DNA from: Rhodoblastus sp963727035
Lineage (GTDB): Bacteria; Pseudomonadota; Alphaproteobacteria; Rhizobiales; Beijerinckiaceae
NCBI GenBank assembly: GCA_963727035.1
Contig: CAVSEY010000028.1
Location: 62,001 to 126,000, forward strand
DNA length: 64,000 bases
Direction of reading: 5' to 3'
Each line of letters begins with the position of its first letter. Within the stretch, counting starts at the first letter, position 1. Of the stretch, positions 17,615 through 26,168 are shown piece after piece. The translations under genes and the position numbers were made by a program. The notes below the pieces were generated by a model that worked only from the letters and a program-made list of their open reading frames with translations, was not told the origin of the DNA and made no database searches.

Positions 17615-17946
17615 GCGCGCCCGGCTTTGTCGCGCTTCGCGCCGGCGGGATCGAGCTTCACGTCCGCCTGACCCCGAAATCGTCGCGCGAGGCGTTCGAC
17701 GGCGCCGAAATTCGCGACGACGGCGCCTGTGTGCTCAAGGCGCGGGTGCGCGCCGCGCCGGAGGACGGCAAGGCCAACGCCGCCTTGATCGCGCTGCTCG
17801 CCAAACAGCTGAAAATCCCGGCCTCGCGAATCCGCCTCGCCTCGGGGGCGACGTCGCGCCAGAAGACGCTCTTTGTCGAGGGCGACGCGGAGGCCTTGGC
17901 CGCGCGTTTCGGCGAGATTTTCCCCGGCGACGCGGAACCCCGATAA
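17611..17946 (+). CDS. DUF167 (YggU) family protein
   Basis: The 111-residue protein begins at GTG 17611 inside the yggT stop (GTGA overlap). It shows the family pattern: HVRLTPKSSREAFDG, then RAAPEDGKANAALIALLAKQL, then RIRLASGATSRQKTL. DUF167 is a small alpha-beta fold of unknown activity. Its conserved link with yggT suggests a shared process, although none is proven. Confidence 0.88.
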   Translation: MSAPGFVALRAGGIELHVRLTPKSSREAFDGAEIRDDGACVLKARVRAAPEDGKANAALIALLAKQLKIPASRIRLASGATSRQKTLFVEGDAEALAARFGEIFPGDAEPR

Positions 17947-18021
17947 GCCGTAGGACGCATTGCCAAGCCGCGCCGCCATGCCCTAAAGCCAGAATGGCAT
18001 TCCGCGGGTTTGGGGACCAAG

Positions 18022-19071
18022 ATGAGCAAGACCAATAGCGGCAATTTTTTCGAGGATTTCCAGCTCGGCCAGGTGATCGTCCATGCGACGCCGCGCACCG
18101 TCGCCACCGGCGATGTCGCGCTCTACACCGCGCTTTACGGCGGCCGTTTCGCCGTCCAGTCGTCGGACGCCTTCGCCCATGCGATCGGCTATCCGAGGAG
18201 CCCGGTGGACGATCTTCTGGTTTTCCATATCGTCTTCGGCAAGACGGTGCCGGACATTTCGCTCAACGCCGTGGCCAATCTCGGCTATGCCGATTGCCGC
18301 TTCCTGGCCCCCGTCTATCCCGGCGACACCTTGTCCGCGACTTCGGAAGTCATCGGGGTCAAGGAAAATTCCAACGGCCAGACCGGCGTGGTCTATGTCC
18401 GCTCGCGCGGCTTCAACCAGCGCGGCGACGCCGTGCTCGAATATGTGCGCTGGGTCATGGTGCGCAAGCGCGATCCGAAATCGCCGGCGCCGGCGGAAGT
18501 CACGCCGCAACTGCCGCGTGCGCTTGCGCCCGACCAGCTCGGCGACGCCGTCCCCGTGATCGACCGGCGCAAATATGACTTGGCCTTGGCCGGCTCGCCT
18601 TATCGCTGGGGCGATTATCTGCCGGGCGAAAAGATCGACCATGTCGACGGCATGACCGTCGAGGAGGCCGAGCATCAACTCGCCGCCCGCCTGTTCCAGA
18701 ACACCGCCAAGGTTCACTTCAACCAGTTCACCGAAGGCCAGGGCCGGTTCGGCCGCCGCCTGATCTATGGCGGCCACGTCATTTCGCTCGCCCGGAGCCT
18801 GACCTTCAACGGCCTCGCCAACGCTTTCCATATCGCCGCGATCAACGGCGGACGCCATGTCAGCCCGCTTTTCGCCGGCCTGACCGTCTTCGCCTGGACC
18901 GAAGTGCTGGAGCGCGCGGAAATCCAGGGCCGCGACGATGTCGGGGCCCTGCGCCTGCGCACCGTCGCGACCAAGGACCAGCCCTGCGCCGCCCATCCCT
19001 ACAAGCAGGACGAGGGCTACGACCCGAGCGTCATCCTGGACCTCGATTACTGGGCCCTGATCCCACGGTGA
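18022..19071 (+). CDS. mch: mesaconyl-CoA hydratase, double MaoC domain
   Basis: The 349-residue protein contains two MaoC/hot-dog halves (about 10-155 and 180-340). It closely fits the mesaconyl-C1-CoA hydratase/beta-methylmalyl-CoA dehydratase family by its start NSGNFFEDFQLGQVI and by GRRLIYGGHVISLARSL. That enzyme interconverts mesaconyl-CoA and beta-methylmalyl-CoA in the ethylmalonyl-CoA pathway used for acetate and C1 assimilation by isocitrate-lyase-negative alphaproteobacteria. ATG 18022 is preferred over TTG 18010. No other pathway gene is nearby. A bidirectional terminator follows. Confidence 0.8.
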   Translation: MSKTNSGNFFEDFQLGQVIVHATPRTVATGDVALYTALYGGRFAVQSSDAFAHAIGYPRSPVDDLLVFHIVFGKTVPDISLNAVANLGYADCRFLAPVYPGDTLSATSEVIGVKENSNGQTGVVYVRSRGFNQRGDAVLEYVRWVMVRKRDPKSPAPAEVTPQLPRALAPDQLGDAVPVIDRRKYDLALAGSPYRWGDYLPGEKIDHVDGMTVEEAEHQLAARLFQNTAKVHFNQFTEGQGRFGRRLIYGGHVISLARSLTFNGLANAFHIAAINGGRHVSPLFAGLTVFAWTEVLERAEIQGRDDVGALRLRTVATKDQPCAAHPYKQDEGYDPSVILDLDYWALIPR

Positions 19072-19205
19072 TACGAATTCCACATCATTGATGCGGGATT
19101 CGATTCCGCTGGCGTGAAAGTCCGCTCGCGCATTAAAGGACTTTCGCGCCATGGCTTTTCCGCGGATCGTGAAGCAATCCTGCAGAATCGGTATGATCAG
19201 CGGGC

Positions 19206-19248
19206 AATGAAAAGCCTCCCGCGCATCAAGCGCAGGAGGCTTTTCATT
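19206..19248. terminator. bidirectional intrinsic terminator
   Basis: Perfect 14-base arms (AATGAAAAGCCTCC and its complement) surround a 15-base loop, giving an A-run before and a T-run after the GC stem on both strands. It sits between two convergent genes, the hydratase on plus and a mini membrane protein on minus, and would end transcription of both. Confidence 0.85.
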
Positions 19249-19266
19249 ATTCTTGAAAGTCGACGC

Positions 19267-19491
19267 CTAGTTGCCGCCGAAGGTCACGACGACAATCAGG
19301 ACCAGCATAGCGCCGGTGAGCGCGATGGCCAAGGCGCCGACGCCGGCCATGCCATAGGTGGCGGCCAGCCCGACAAGGGCGACGACGACCAGCAACACGA
19401 TGGCGATGAAGGCTTTAAGAGCCGTGGCTTCTTCGGCATTCCTGACATGGTGGGGGGCCGAAGCGTCGGCATTATGAGAGTCGCTGCTCAT
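19267..19491 (-). CDS. small two-helix membrane protein
   Basis: A 74-residue product starts at ATG 19491, nicely placed after AGAGGAAG. The first 25 residues are polar (MSSDSHNADASAPHH). Two hydrophobic helices follow (AFIAIVLLVVVALVGLAATYG and GVGALAIALTGAMLVLIVVV). No family is recognised. The good ribosome-binding site and the terminator directly downstream make it a credible gene. Confidence 0.65.
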   Translation of the reverse strand: MSSDSHNADASAPHHVRNAEEATALKAFIAIVLLVVVALVGLAATYGMAGVGALAIALTGAMLVLIVVVTFGGN

Positions 19492-19757
19492 GACTTCCTC
19501 TTTCTTTGCGCCTTTGGCCAAGCCGACAACGGTTGAAACGTCGCACGTCCGAGCGATGCGACGACTTAACGCAGGCGCATTTTTGGATTTCGCGCTCACG
19601 GCGACGTGGCGCGCGGGGATCACTTTACTATGGATTTATCACGACAAAAAGCGCCGTCAGGCAAATTTACGTCTTCGCAAGAAAATCCCATGCGCGCTGT
19701 GCAATGGCCTGGATCAAGTTTGCGCGAGGCGCCCGAAGAAGCGCCCTAACTACGCCA

Positions 19758-20726
19758 TCAAGCGCCATTGCGTTTCAGGAAATTCCAGACCTTGCGCGCG
19801 GCGTCGAAATTGCGCCACTCCTCCGTGGTCGCGGCGGCTGGATGCGCGGGCTTCTGCGCGGAGCCATGCGGCGGGGCCGCGCCGATACGCACTTCCTCGA
19901 CCGGCGACTTGCAGCCGGTATAGGTCAGGACCGCGCCCCGCGCATGGTTCGCGCCGTGCGGATCGCGTTCGGTCAGCGGCCATTCCTCGCGCTTCGGGCC
20001 GCAGCCCGCTCGATTCGCGAAGAGCGACAGGGTGGTCTCAGCCGGAAGCGCCTGAAAGGAGGCGTCGCCAATCGTGGCTAAACCGCCCTCGAAGGGGACC
20101 TTCGGATTGTCGAGATTGTTGACCGCGATGAATGCCATCGGATTGAAGGCGCATTGCGCGAGATCGGCCGGCAGGGCGGCGCCCAGCGTCGCGATCCCGG
20201 CGACCGGGCGCCCCAGGCCGGCGCAGGCCGCGCGATAGGCGAACACGCCGCCGGAGGATTCGCCGACGAGGAAAATCTTGCGCGGATCGCCGACGCCCTC
20301 GCCCACGAAACGATTGATCAGATCGCGCAGGAAGGTTGTTTCGCGGTCGGCGTTCGCCCCGGCGGCGACCGGCCAGCCCGCGGCCAGGGGCTCGGGATAG
20401 ATGAAGACCGGCTTGTGTGATTCGACGATTTCCTGGAAGGCGAGGCGATGGCGCTTCGGGCTGGGAAGGCTCCTCGGGCGCAGGACGATGACCAGCGGCC
20501 TGCGGCGCAGCTTCAGCGCTTCATGCTCGATAATGACGGCGGAGCGGGTTTCGCCGCCCGATTTCATGTAGAGCCGCGCCGCAGCAGATGCAGAAGCCGG
20601 GAGAAGACAGGCGCCGAAGGCGAAGGCGATCAGGCTGGCCAGGGCGGCGGCGAAACCCCGGGCGCCCCGGCGAACCGGCGCCCGCCCCGAATTCGACAGC
20701 CAAAGCCACGCCGGCGCGAGGTTCAA
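19758..20726 (-). CDS. exported alpha/beta hydrolase, PHB-depolymerase/esterase-like
   Basis: The protein has a signal peptide (ALASLIAFAFGACLLPASASA), a strand PLVIVLRPR and the nucleophile elbow LVGESSGG. Further elements are an Asn/Asp-rich segment and a late His region (DPHGANHARGAVLTYTGC). It resembles the LpqC/PHB-depolymerase-like esterases that act on polyesters or small esters in the periplasm. The start is uncertain: TTG at 20726 or 20756 and ATG 20864 are in frame. The best ribosome-binding site (GGAGG seven bases before ATG 20742) opens another frame, so a frameshift near the start is possible. Substrate unknown. Confidence 0.65.
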   Translation of the reverse strand: MNLAPAWLWLSNSGRAPVRRGARGFAAALASLIAFAFGACLLPASASAAARLYMKSGGETRSAVIIEHEALKLRRRPLVIVLRPRSLPSPKRHRLAFQEIVESHKPVFIYPEPLAAGWPVAAGANADRETTFLRDLINRFVGEGVGDPRKIFLVGESSGGVFAYRAACAGLGRPVAGIATLGAALPADLAQCAFNPMAFIAVNNLDNPKVPFEGGLATIGDASFQALPAETTLSLFANRAGCGPKREEWPLTERDPHGANHARGAVLTYTGCKSPVEEVRIGAAPPHGSAQKPAHPAAATTEEWRNFDAARKVWNFLKRNGA

Positions 20727-21032
20727 TGCCGATTGACAACATGTATTCGCCTCCAACCGCCCTAGCTTTGGCCGCTTTGCCCTGCGAAAGCAAGACACGC
20801 GTCGAACATTGGGGCAGATTCGCGCGTCGTCCGCGGCGCAGTCCAAACGGCCGGCGCGTCGCATGGCGCCGCTCGGAACCTTTCCGCCTACTTCGAAGGG
20901 CTGAGGCCGATCCAATTGCGCGGTGCACGCGTTTACATTAGTGATTATCATCAATCCTCGGGTTTATTTGCGTTCCACGGTTTGCCGCAGCGCCGCGTAA
21001 CCCGTCACCGTCCGAACAGAAAGGGGGACTCG
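20727..21032. other. divergent intergenic region upstream of sdhCDAB
   Basis: About 300 bases between the hydrolase and sdhC. The segment 20930-20980 is relatively AT-rich (TTTACATTAGTGATTATCATC) and probably contains the sdh promoter. I could not assign a known operator such as an iron or redox box. Confidence 0.4.
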
Positions 21033-21440
21033 ATGGCCAAACCCAGCCCGTCTCCGCTGGAGCAGCGCCGCCCGCTCTCGCCGCACCTGCAGATCTACAA
21101 ATGGTCGCCGACCATGGCGGCCTCCATCGCTCATCGCTTCACCGGCGCCGCGCTCTACGGCGGCACCCTGCTGCTGGCCTTCTATCTCTTCGCGGCGGCG
21201 GGCGACGCCCGCAGCTTCCATTTCGCCTCGGCTCTGTTCAGTTCGTGGCTCGGCCAGCTTGTCCTGTTCGGCTACACATTCGTGCTGATGCTGCATGTGA
21301 TGGGCGGCCTGCGCCACGCGGTCTGGGACGCAGGCAAGGGATTCGAGCCCAAGGCGCGCGACCGGCTCTCCACCGGCTCATTCGCGGCCGCGGCGGTTCT
21401 CACCGTCCTGCTGTGGATCGTCTCCTTCGTGATTCGTTAG
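21033..21440 (+). CDS. sdhC: succinate dehydrogenase cytochrome b556 subunit
   Basis: SdhC is one of the two membrane anchors of complex II and contributes to haem b and quinone binding. The 135-residue protein has the signature RPLSPHLQIYKW and SIAHRFTGAALYGG near residues 12-45. It has three membrane helices and the haem-region motif MLHVMGGLRHAVWD. The start ATG follows AAGGGGGA. First gene of sdhCDAB. Confidence 0.93.
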   Translation: MAKPSPSPLEQRRPLSPHLQIYKWSPTMAASIAHRFTGAALYGGTLLLAFYLFAAAGDARSFHFASALFSSWLGQLVLFGYTFVLMLHVMGGLRHAVWDAGKGFEPKARDRLSTGSFAAAAVLTVLLWIVSFVIR

Positions 21441-21451
21441 AGGCGCGTCCG

Positions 21452-21841
21452 ATGACTCAGAAACCCACATTTCGCACCCCCGCCGCGCGCGTAAAATATC
21501 TCGGCTCGGCGCACTCCGGCGCCCATCACGCCTGGATGATGCGGCTGAGCACCTTCGCGCTGCTGCCGCTCACCTGCGCTTTCGTCCTGATCGTGCTGTC
21601 GCTGACCGGCCGCGATTTCCAGAGCGCCCGCATTTTCCTCGGGTCGCCCCTCGTCGCGATTTTCATGCTGCTTTTCGTCGGCGTCGGCGTTTATCACATG
21701 ACGCAGGGCATGCAGGTGATCATCGAGGATTACGTTCATGGCGACCGGATCAAGCCCGTCGCCCTGATGTTCAATATCCTGTTCGGCCTGCTGATCGGCG
21801 CGGCCCTGATCTATGCGGTGATGCGCCTGAGCTTCACCTGA
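21452..21841 (+). CDS. sdhD: succinate dehydrogenase membrane anchor subunit
   Basis: A 129-residue, three-helix protein, the second membrane anchor of complex II. The N-terminal block LGSAHSGAHHAWMMRLS, the haem-ligand region VGVGVYHMTQGMQVIIEDYVHG and a final helix match alphaproteobacterial SdhD. It follows sdhC by 11 bases and precedes sdhA by 59. Confidence 0.92.
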   Translation: MTQKPTFRTPAARVKYLGSAHSGAHHAWMMRLSTFALLPLTCAFVLIVLSLTGRDFQSARIFLGSPLVAIFMLLFVGVGVYHMTQGMQVIIEDYVHGDRIKPVALMFNILFGLLIGAALIYAVMRLSFT

Positions 21842-21900
21842 TTGTCGCCCGGGCGCGCGGCGCCCGGCCTCCTGCAATTCCCGACTGAAGGTTCTTTTCA

Positions 21901-23751
21901 ATGGCTTCCAGCGACGCCCCGACCAGGACGATCCTTGGCGGAAAGTCGGCCCTCGTCGGCAACGCCTATCCGATCGTGGACCATACATTCGACGTGGTCG
22001 TCGTCGGCGCCGGCGGCGCGGGCCTGCGCGCCACGGTCGGCTGCGCCCAGGCCGGCCTGCGCACCGCCTGCGTGACCAAGGTCTTCCCCACACGGTCGCA
22101 CACGGTCGCGGCCCAGGGCGGCGTCGCCGCCTCGCTCGGCAATATGGGGCCGGACAATTGGAAATGGCACATGTACGACACCGTCAAGGGCTCCGACTGG
22201 CTCGGAGACCAGGACGCGATCGAATATCTGTGCCGCAACGCCCCCGAAGCGGTCTATGAACTCGAACATTGGGGCGTGCCCTTCTCGCGCACCGTCGAAG
22301 GCAAGATCTACCAGCGCCCCTTCGGCGGCATGACCACCGATTTCGGCAAGGGGCCGCCGGCCCAGCGCACCTGCGCCGCCGCCGACCGCACCGGCCACGC
22401 CATGCTGCACACCATGTATGGGCAGGCGCTGAAACATTCGACCGAATTCTTCATCGAATATTTCGCCATCGACCTGATCATGGACGCGGAAGGCAAGTGC
22501 CGCGGCGTGATCTGCCTGAAAATGGACGACGGGACGATCCACCGTTTCCGCGCCCAGCTCGTGATGCTGGCGACCGGCGGCTACGGCCGCGCCTATTTCT
22601 CCGCCACCTCCGCCCATACCTGCACCGGCGACGGCGGCGGCATGGTCTTGCGCGCCGGACTGCCGTTGCAGGATCTGGAGTTCGTGCAGTTCCACCCGAC
22701 CGGCATCTATGGCGCCGGCTGCCTGATCACCGAGGGCGCGCGCGGCGAGGGCGGCTATCTGACCAATTCGGCCGGCGAGCGCTTCATGGAGCGCTACGCG
22801 CCTTCGGTAAAAGACCTCGCGCCGCGCGACATGGTCTCGCGCGCCATGACCATGGAAATCCGCGAAGGCCGGGGCGTGGGCCGCAACAAGGACCACATCT
22901 TCCTGCACCTCGACCATCTCGACCCGAAAATCCTGCACGAGCGCCTGCCCGGCATTTCGGAAAGCGCCAAGATTTTCGCCGGCGTGGACGTGACCCGCGA
23001 GCCGATCCCGGTCCTGCCGACCGTCCACTACAACATGGGCGGCATCCCCACCAATTATCATGGCGAAGTGCTGACCAGGAAGGGCGACGACCCCGACGTG
23101 GTGGTTCCCGGCCTGATGGCGATCGGCGAGGCGGCCTGCGTCTCGGTCCATGGCGCCAACCGCCTCGGCTCCAATTCGCTGATCGACCTCGTGGTGTTCG
23201 GCCGCGCCGCCGGCCTGCGCGCCGCCGAAATCGTCAAGCCCGGCGCCAAGCAGGATGCCCTGCCGGAAGATTCCGCCGACCGCGCCTTGTCGCGCCTCGA
23301 CCGTTACCGCAACGCCGCCGGCGGCACGCCGACCGCCGAACTGCGGCTGAAAATGCAGAAGGTGATGCAGAACAATTGCGCGGTCTATCGCACCGGCGAG
23401 GTTCTGGAGGAAGGCGTCAAGCTGATCGACGACGTCTGGAAAGGCCGCGACGATCTGCGCGTCTCCGACCGCTCGCTGATCTGGAATTCCGACCTGATCG
23501 AGACGATGGAATTCGACAATCTCATCGTCCAGGCCGCGGTCACCATGGTCTGCGCCGAGAATCGCAAGGAATCGCGCGGCGCCCACGCCCGCGAGGATTT
23601 CGCCAGCCGCGACGACGCCAACTGGATGAAGCACACTCTGGCGACCATCGACGACGCGGCCAAGGCCGTGAAGATCGACTACCGTCCGGTGCACAGCTAC
23701 ACCATGACCGACGACATCGCCTATATCGAGCCGAAAGCCCGCGTGTACTGA
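21901..23751 (+). CDS. sdhA: succinate dehydrogenase flavoprotein subunit
   Basis: SdhA oxidises succinate to fumarate in the citric acid cycle and passes electrons to the iron-sulfur subunit. The 616-residue protein shows VVVVGAGGAGLRA for FAD binding, the FAD-linking His in SHTVAAQGG, EFVQFHPTGIYG near residue 265 and HGANRLGSNSLIDLVVFG near 418. Length and motifs are normal. It lies between the two anchor genes and sdhB in the usual alphaproteobacterial order. Confidence 0.97.
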   Translation: MASSDAPTRTILGGKSALVGNAYPIVDHTFDVVVVGAGGAGLRATVGCAQAGLRTACVTKVFPTRSHTVAAQGGVAASLGNMGPDNWKWHMYDTVKGSDWLGDQDAIEYLCRNAPEAVYELEHWGVPFSRTVEGKIYQRPFGGMTTDFGKGPPAQRTCAAADRTGHAMLHTMYGQALKHSTEFFIEYFAIDLIMDAEGKCRGVICLKMDDGTIHRFRAQLVMLATGGYGRAYFSATSAHTCTGDGGGMVLRAGLPLQDLEFVQFHPTGIYGAGCLITEGARGEGGYLTNSAGERFMERYAPSVKDLAPRDMVSRAMTMEIREGRGVGRNKDHIFLHLDHLDPKILHERLPGISESAKIFAGVDVTREPIPVLPTVHYNMGGIPTNYHGEVLTRKGDDPDVVVPGLMAIGEAACVSVHGANRLGSNSLIDLVVFGRAAGLRAAEIVKPGAKQDALPEDSADRALSRLDRYRNAAGGTPTAELRLKMQKVMQNNCAVYRTGEVLEEGVKLIDDVWKGRDDLRVSDRSLIWNSDLIETMEFDNLIVQAAVTMVCAENRKESRGAHAREDFASRDDANWMKHTLATIDDAAKAVKIDYRPVHSYTMTDDIAYIEPKARVY

Positions 23752-23765
23752 GATCGAGCAATCCA

Positions 23766-24545
23766 ATGGTTGAATTCACGCTGCCCAAAAATTCCGTGGT
23801 CGGGGCCGGAAAAACCTGGCCGAAACCGCCGGGCGCCAAGCGCCTGACCGAATTCCGCATCTATCGCTGGAATCCGGACGACGGCCGCAATCCCTCGATC
23901 GACACCTATTATGTGGACCGCGACGATTGCGGTCCGATGGTGCTCGACGCCCTGCTCTATATCAAGAACAAGATCGATCCGACGCTGACGTTGCGCCGCT
24001 CCTGCCGCGAAGGCATCTGCGGCTCGTGCTCGATGAATATCGACGGCGAAAACACGCTCGCCTGCACCAAGGCGATCGACGACGTGAAGGCGCCGGTCAA
24101 GATCAATCCGCTGCCGCATATGCCGGTGGTGAAGGATCTCGTGCCGGATCTCACGGTCTTTTACGCCCAGCACGCCTCGATCGAGCCCTGGCTGCATACC
24201 GAAACCCCGGCCCCGGAAAAGGAATGGCTGCAAACGCCCGAGGACCGCGCCAAGCTCGACGGCCTTTACGAGTGCATTCTCTGCGCCTGCTGCTCGACCT
24301 CCTGCCCGTCCTATTGGTGGAACGGCGAGCGCTATCTCGGCCCCGCGGCTTTGTTGCAGGCCTATCGCTGGCTGATCAATTCGCGTGACGAGGCGACCGG
24401 CGAGAGGCTCGATTTCGTCGACGACCCGTTCCGGCTCTATCGCTGCCACACCATCCTGAACTGCGCCCGCGCCTGCCCCAAGGGCCTGAACCCGGCCAAG
24501 GCGATCGCGGAAATCAAGAACATGCTGATCGACCGGCAGGCGTAA
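23766..24545 (+). CDS. sdhB: succinate dehydrogenase iron-sulfur subunit
   Basis: SdhB carries the 2Fe-2S, 4Fe-4S and 3Fe-4S centres that relay electrons to quinone. The 259-residue protein has CREGICGSCSMNI near residue 82 for the 2Fe-2S centre. ECILCACCSTSCPSYWW near 172 and CHTILNCARACPKGLNP near 228 serve the other two. It starts 14 bases after sdhA and ends the operon. Confidence 0.96.
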   Translation: MVEFTLPKNSVVGAGKTWPKPPGAKRLTEFRIYRWNPDDGRNPSIDTYYVDRDDCGPMVLDALLYIKNKIDPTLTLRRSCREGICGSCSMNIDGENTLACTKAIDDVKAPVKINPLPHMPVVKDLVPDLTVFYAQHASIEPWLHTETPAPEKEWLQTPEDRAKLDGLYECILCACCSTSCPSYWWNGERYLGPAALLQAYRWLINSRDEATGERLDFVDDPFRLYRCHTILNCARACPKGLNPAKAIAEIKNMLIDRQA

Positions 24546-24573
24546 CGCTCGCGGGCTGATTGTCAAAAACAAA

Positions 24574-24595
24574 GGCGCGCCCCGAAGGACGCGCC
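24574..24595. terminator. candidate terminator after sdhB
   Basis: A GGCGCG...CGCGCC hairpin with a ten-base loop lies 28 bases after the sdhB stop, preceded by AAAA and followed by a T-rich GTCGTTGTTCTTC. It lies between convergent genes (sdhB and the GNAT gene), so either strand could use it. The tract is imperfect. Confidence 0.45.
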
Positions 24596-24623
24596 GTCGT
24601 TGTTCTTCTGTCGTCGGTTTCGC

Positions 24624-25211
24624 TCAGGCCCGCGGCTGCAGCGAGAACACCCGGGTCTGCAGGTCGAGCATCGCGGTCGCGAAGCTCGTCGCATTGTCGG
24701 CGAATTCGCTCCAGACCGAGACCGGGCTCGGCCCGCGCGCGACCAGTTTTCCGGTCATGTCGTCGGTTTCGAAGCGCAAGTCCGCCGCGAATTTCCGCGC
24801 CAGGCCCTGCATCGCCGTATTGCTGGCGAGGCAGGACATGTAGAGCGCGTCGGCGCGACGGTTGCGCGCCGCGCGCACGATGCGCGACATCATCTCCGTG
24901 CCGACGCCGCGCCGGCGCCATTCCTTCTCGACGCTGAAGGCGGCTTCGACCGAGCCGCCGATGATCTTGTTGCCGACCGCCCGCAATTCGCCGGCGCCGC
25001 GCAGCGCGCCATCGATATAAAAGCCGTAGATCACGTCGTCGATGCCGAAGCAGCGTTCCGCGTAGCGGATCAAAAACTCGTCGTTGACCGCCATGGCGAA
25101 ACGGTCGTACCGGCTCTTCGGATCCAGGCGCAAAAGATGCTCCCGAAACGCCGGAAGGTCCGCCGGCCATAATCTGCGGATCACGCCGCCATGGATCATC
25201 ATCTGTTCCAT
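24624..25211 (-). CDS. GNAT family N-acetyltransferase
   Basis: The 195-residue protein has the GNAT core: an acidic substrate strand (GFYIDGALRGAGELR), then the acetyl-CoA loop VEKEWRRRGVGTEMMSRI near residues 93-110 and a following helix. GNAT enzymes move an acetyl group from acetyl-CoA to an amine. The acceptor cannot be inferred. ATG 25211 has AGGAGA about eight bases upstream. Two 23-base direct repeats lie 80-130 bases upstream and may control it. Confidence 0.82.
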   Translation of the reverse strand: MEQMMIHGGVIRRLWPADLPAFREHLLRLDPKSRYDRFAMAVNDEFLIRYAERCFGIDDVIYGFYIDGALRGAGELRAVGNKIIGGSVEAAFSVEKEWRRRGVGTEMMSRIVRAARNRRADALYMSCLASNTAMQGLARKFAADLRFETDDMTGKLVARGPSPVSVWSEFADNATSFATAMLDLQTRVFSLQPRA

Positions 25212-25290
25212 AGTGGTTCTCCTGTCCTTTCGCGCGGCCCGTTGGCCGCTGTTGCTCCGACCCTCGAAGCACGTCCCTCACTTTGAGTGC

Positions 25291-25340
25291 TATATGTTGC
25301 ACTGCAGCAGAGAGCGATATATGTTGCACTGCAGCAGAAA
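25291..25340. promoter_or_regulatory. pair of direct repeats with a TGC-rich core
   Basis: The unit tatatgttgcactgcagcag occurs twice, starting at 25291 and 25318 (27 bases apart). The core TGCACTGCAGCA is rich in CTGC/GCAG, the kind of word reported for PhaR-type regulators of polyhydroxyalkanoate genes in alphaproteobacteria. Position upstream of the minus-strand GNAT gene suggests an operator or promoter with two bound dimers. The regulator assignment is a guess. Confidence 0.5.
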
Positions 25341-25504
25341 GTTCAAGTCCTAACTTTCGGCATTGTTGCCTAGATATTCATTAATTATTTGATAAACATC
25401 ATATTTTTTGCTCACAGGCTCCCTCGCTGAACGGTAGATTTGGGCGAGAATGATACCGCGACGCAACAGATCTGGAGCCGCGCGCCTGAATGAAAGCTGA
25501 ACAG

Positions 25505-25906
25505 TCAGGAGAGTAGATCGATCAAGGCGGGAATCAGCGGCGTGTCGGCCGGCGGCATGGGCAGCTCGCGCAAACGCCGGGGATCGAGCCATTTCAGCGC
25601 CTGGCCCTCGCGCGAAACCACCGTTCCCTCCCAGCGCCGGCAGGCGTAAAGCGGCATCAGGAGATGGAAATCGTCATAGGCGTGGCTGGCGAAGGTCAAA
25701 GGCGCCAGGCAGGGCGCCTTGACCTCGATCCCCAGTTCCTCCCGCAATTCGCGGATCAGCGCCTGTTCCGGCCGCTCGCCGGGATCGACCTTGCCGCCGG
25801 GAAACTCCCACAGGCCGCCGAGCTGCTTGCCTTGCGGCCTTTGCGCCACCAGCACCCGATGATCGGCGTCGATCAGCGCGGCCGCGACGACAAGAAGGAG
25901 TCTCAT
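25505..25906 (-). CDS. mutT: MutT-type NUDIX hydrolase (8-oxo-dGTP diphosphatase)
   Basis: The 133-residue protein has a complete Nudix box, GGKVDPGERPEQALIRELRE followed by ELGI, after LVAQRPQGKQLGGLWEF. This is the MutT pattern that clears oxidised dGTP from the nucleotide pool. I start it at ATG 25906 (MRLLLVV). The open frame further upstream only reads through the repeat array. The neighbouring order with argJ and a PpiC foldase is common in Hyphomicrobiales. Confidence 0.88.
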   Translation of the reverse strand: MRLLLVVAAALIDADHRVLVAQRPQGKQLGGLWEFPGGKVDPGERPEQALIRELREELGIEVKAPCLAPLTFASHAYDDFHLLMPLYACRRWEGTVVSREGQALKWLDPRRLRELPMPPADTPLIPALIDLLS

Positions 25907-25954
25907 TTTTGTTCCACTCCTTCGCAGCGGCGCCGCTCGCATCAGCTTGGCCGC

Positions 25955-26138
25955 AGCCCGTTTCCGACAACGGGCGTCTGCCGACGCCCCCATAGCCCGT
26001 CTTTGGACGGGCGTCTCACGACACCCCATAGCCCGTCGTTAGACGGGCGTCTCGCGACACCCTATGGCCCGTCGTTAGACGGGCGTCTCACGACACCCCA
26101 TAGCCCGTCGTTAGACGGGCGTCTCACGACGCCCTATG
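25955..26138. repeat. tandem array of 36-bp hairpin units
   Basis: About five units run in tandem. The word gcccgtc recurs at 25995, 26031, 26067 and 26103, an exact 36-base period, with a more divergent first unit ending at 25990. Each unit contains GCCCGTC-GTTA-GACGGGC (one has CTTT/G changes) and can fold as a tight hairpin, followed by gtctcacgacaccc. There are no unique spacers, so it is not CRISPR. A single copy sits between nadA and nadB. Confidence 0.85.
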
Positions 26139-26168
26139 GCATTCGCTCCTGGCCCGCTTTCGCAGGCG

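Noticed and set aside
25350..25592. Small minus-strand ORF of 80 codons
   Set aside because: It overlaps the end of mutT on the same strand in another frame, lacks a ribosome-binding site and its coding bias changes halfway.
25955..26138. CRISPR array
   Set aside because: The 36-base period is made of contiguous repeats with no unique spacers, and there are no cas genes.
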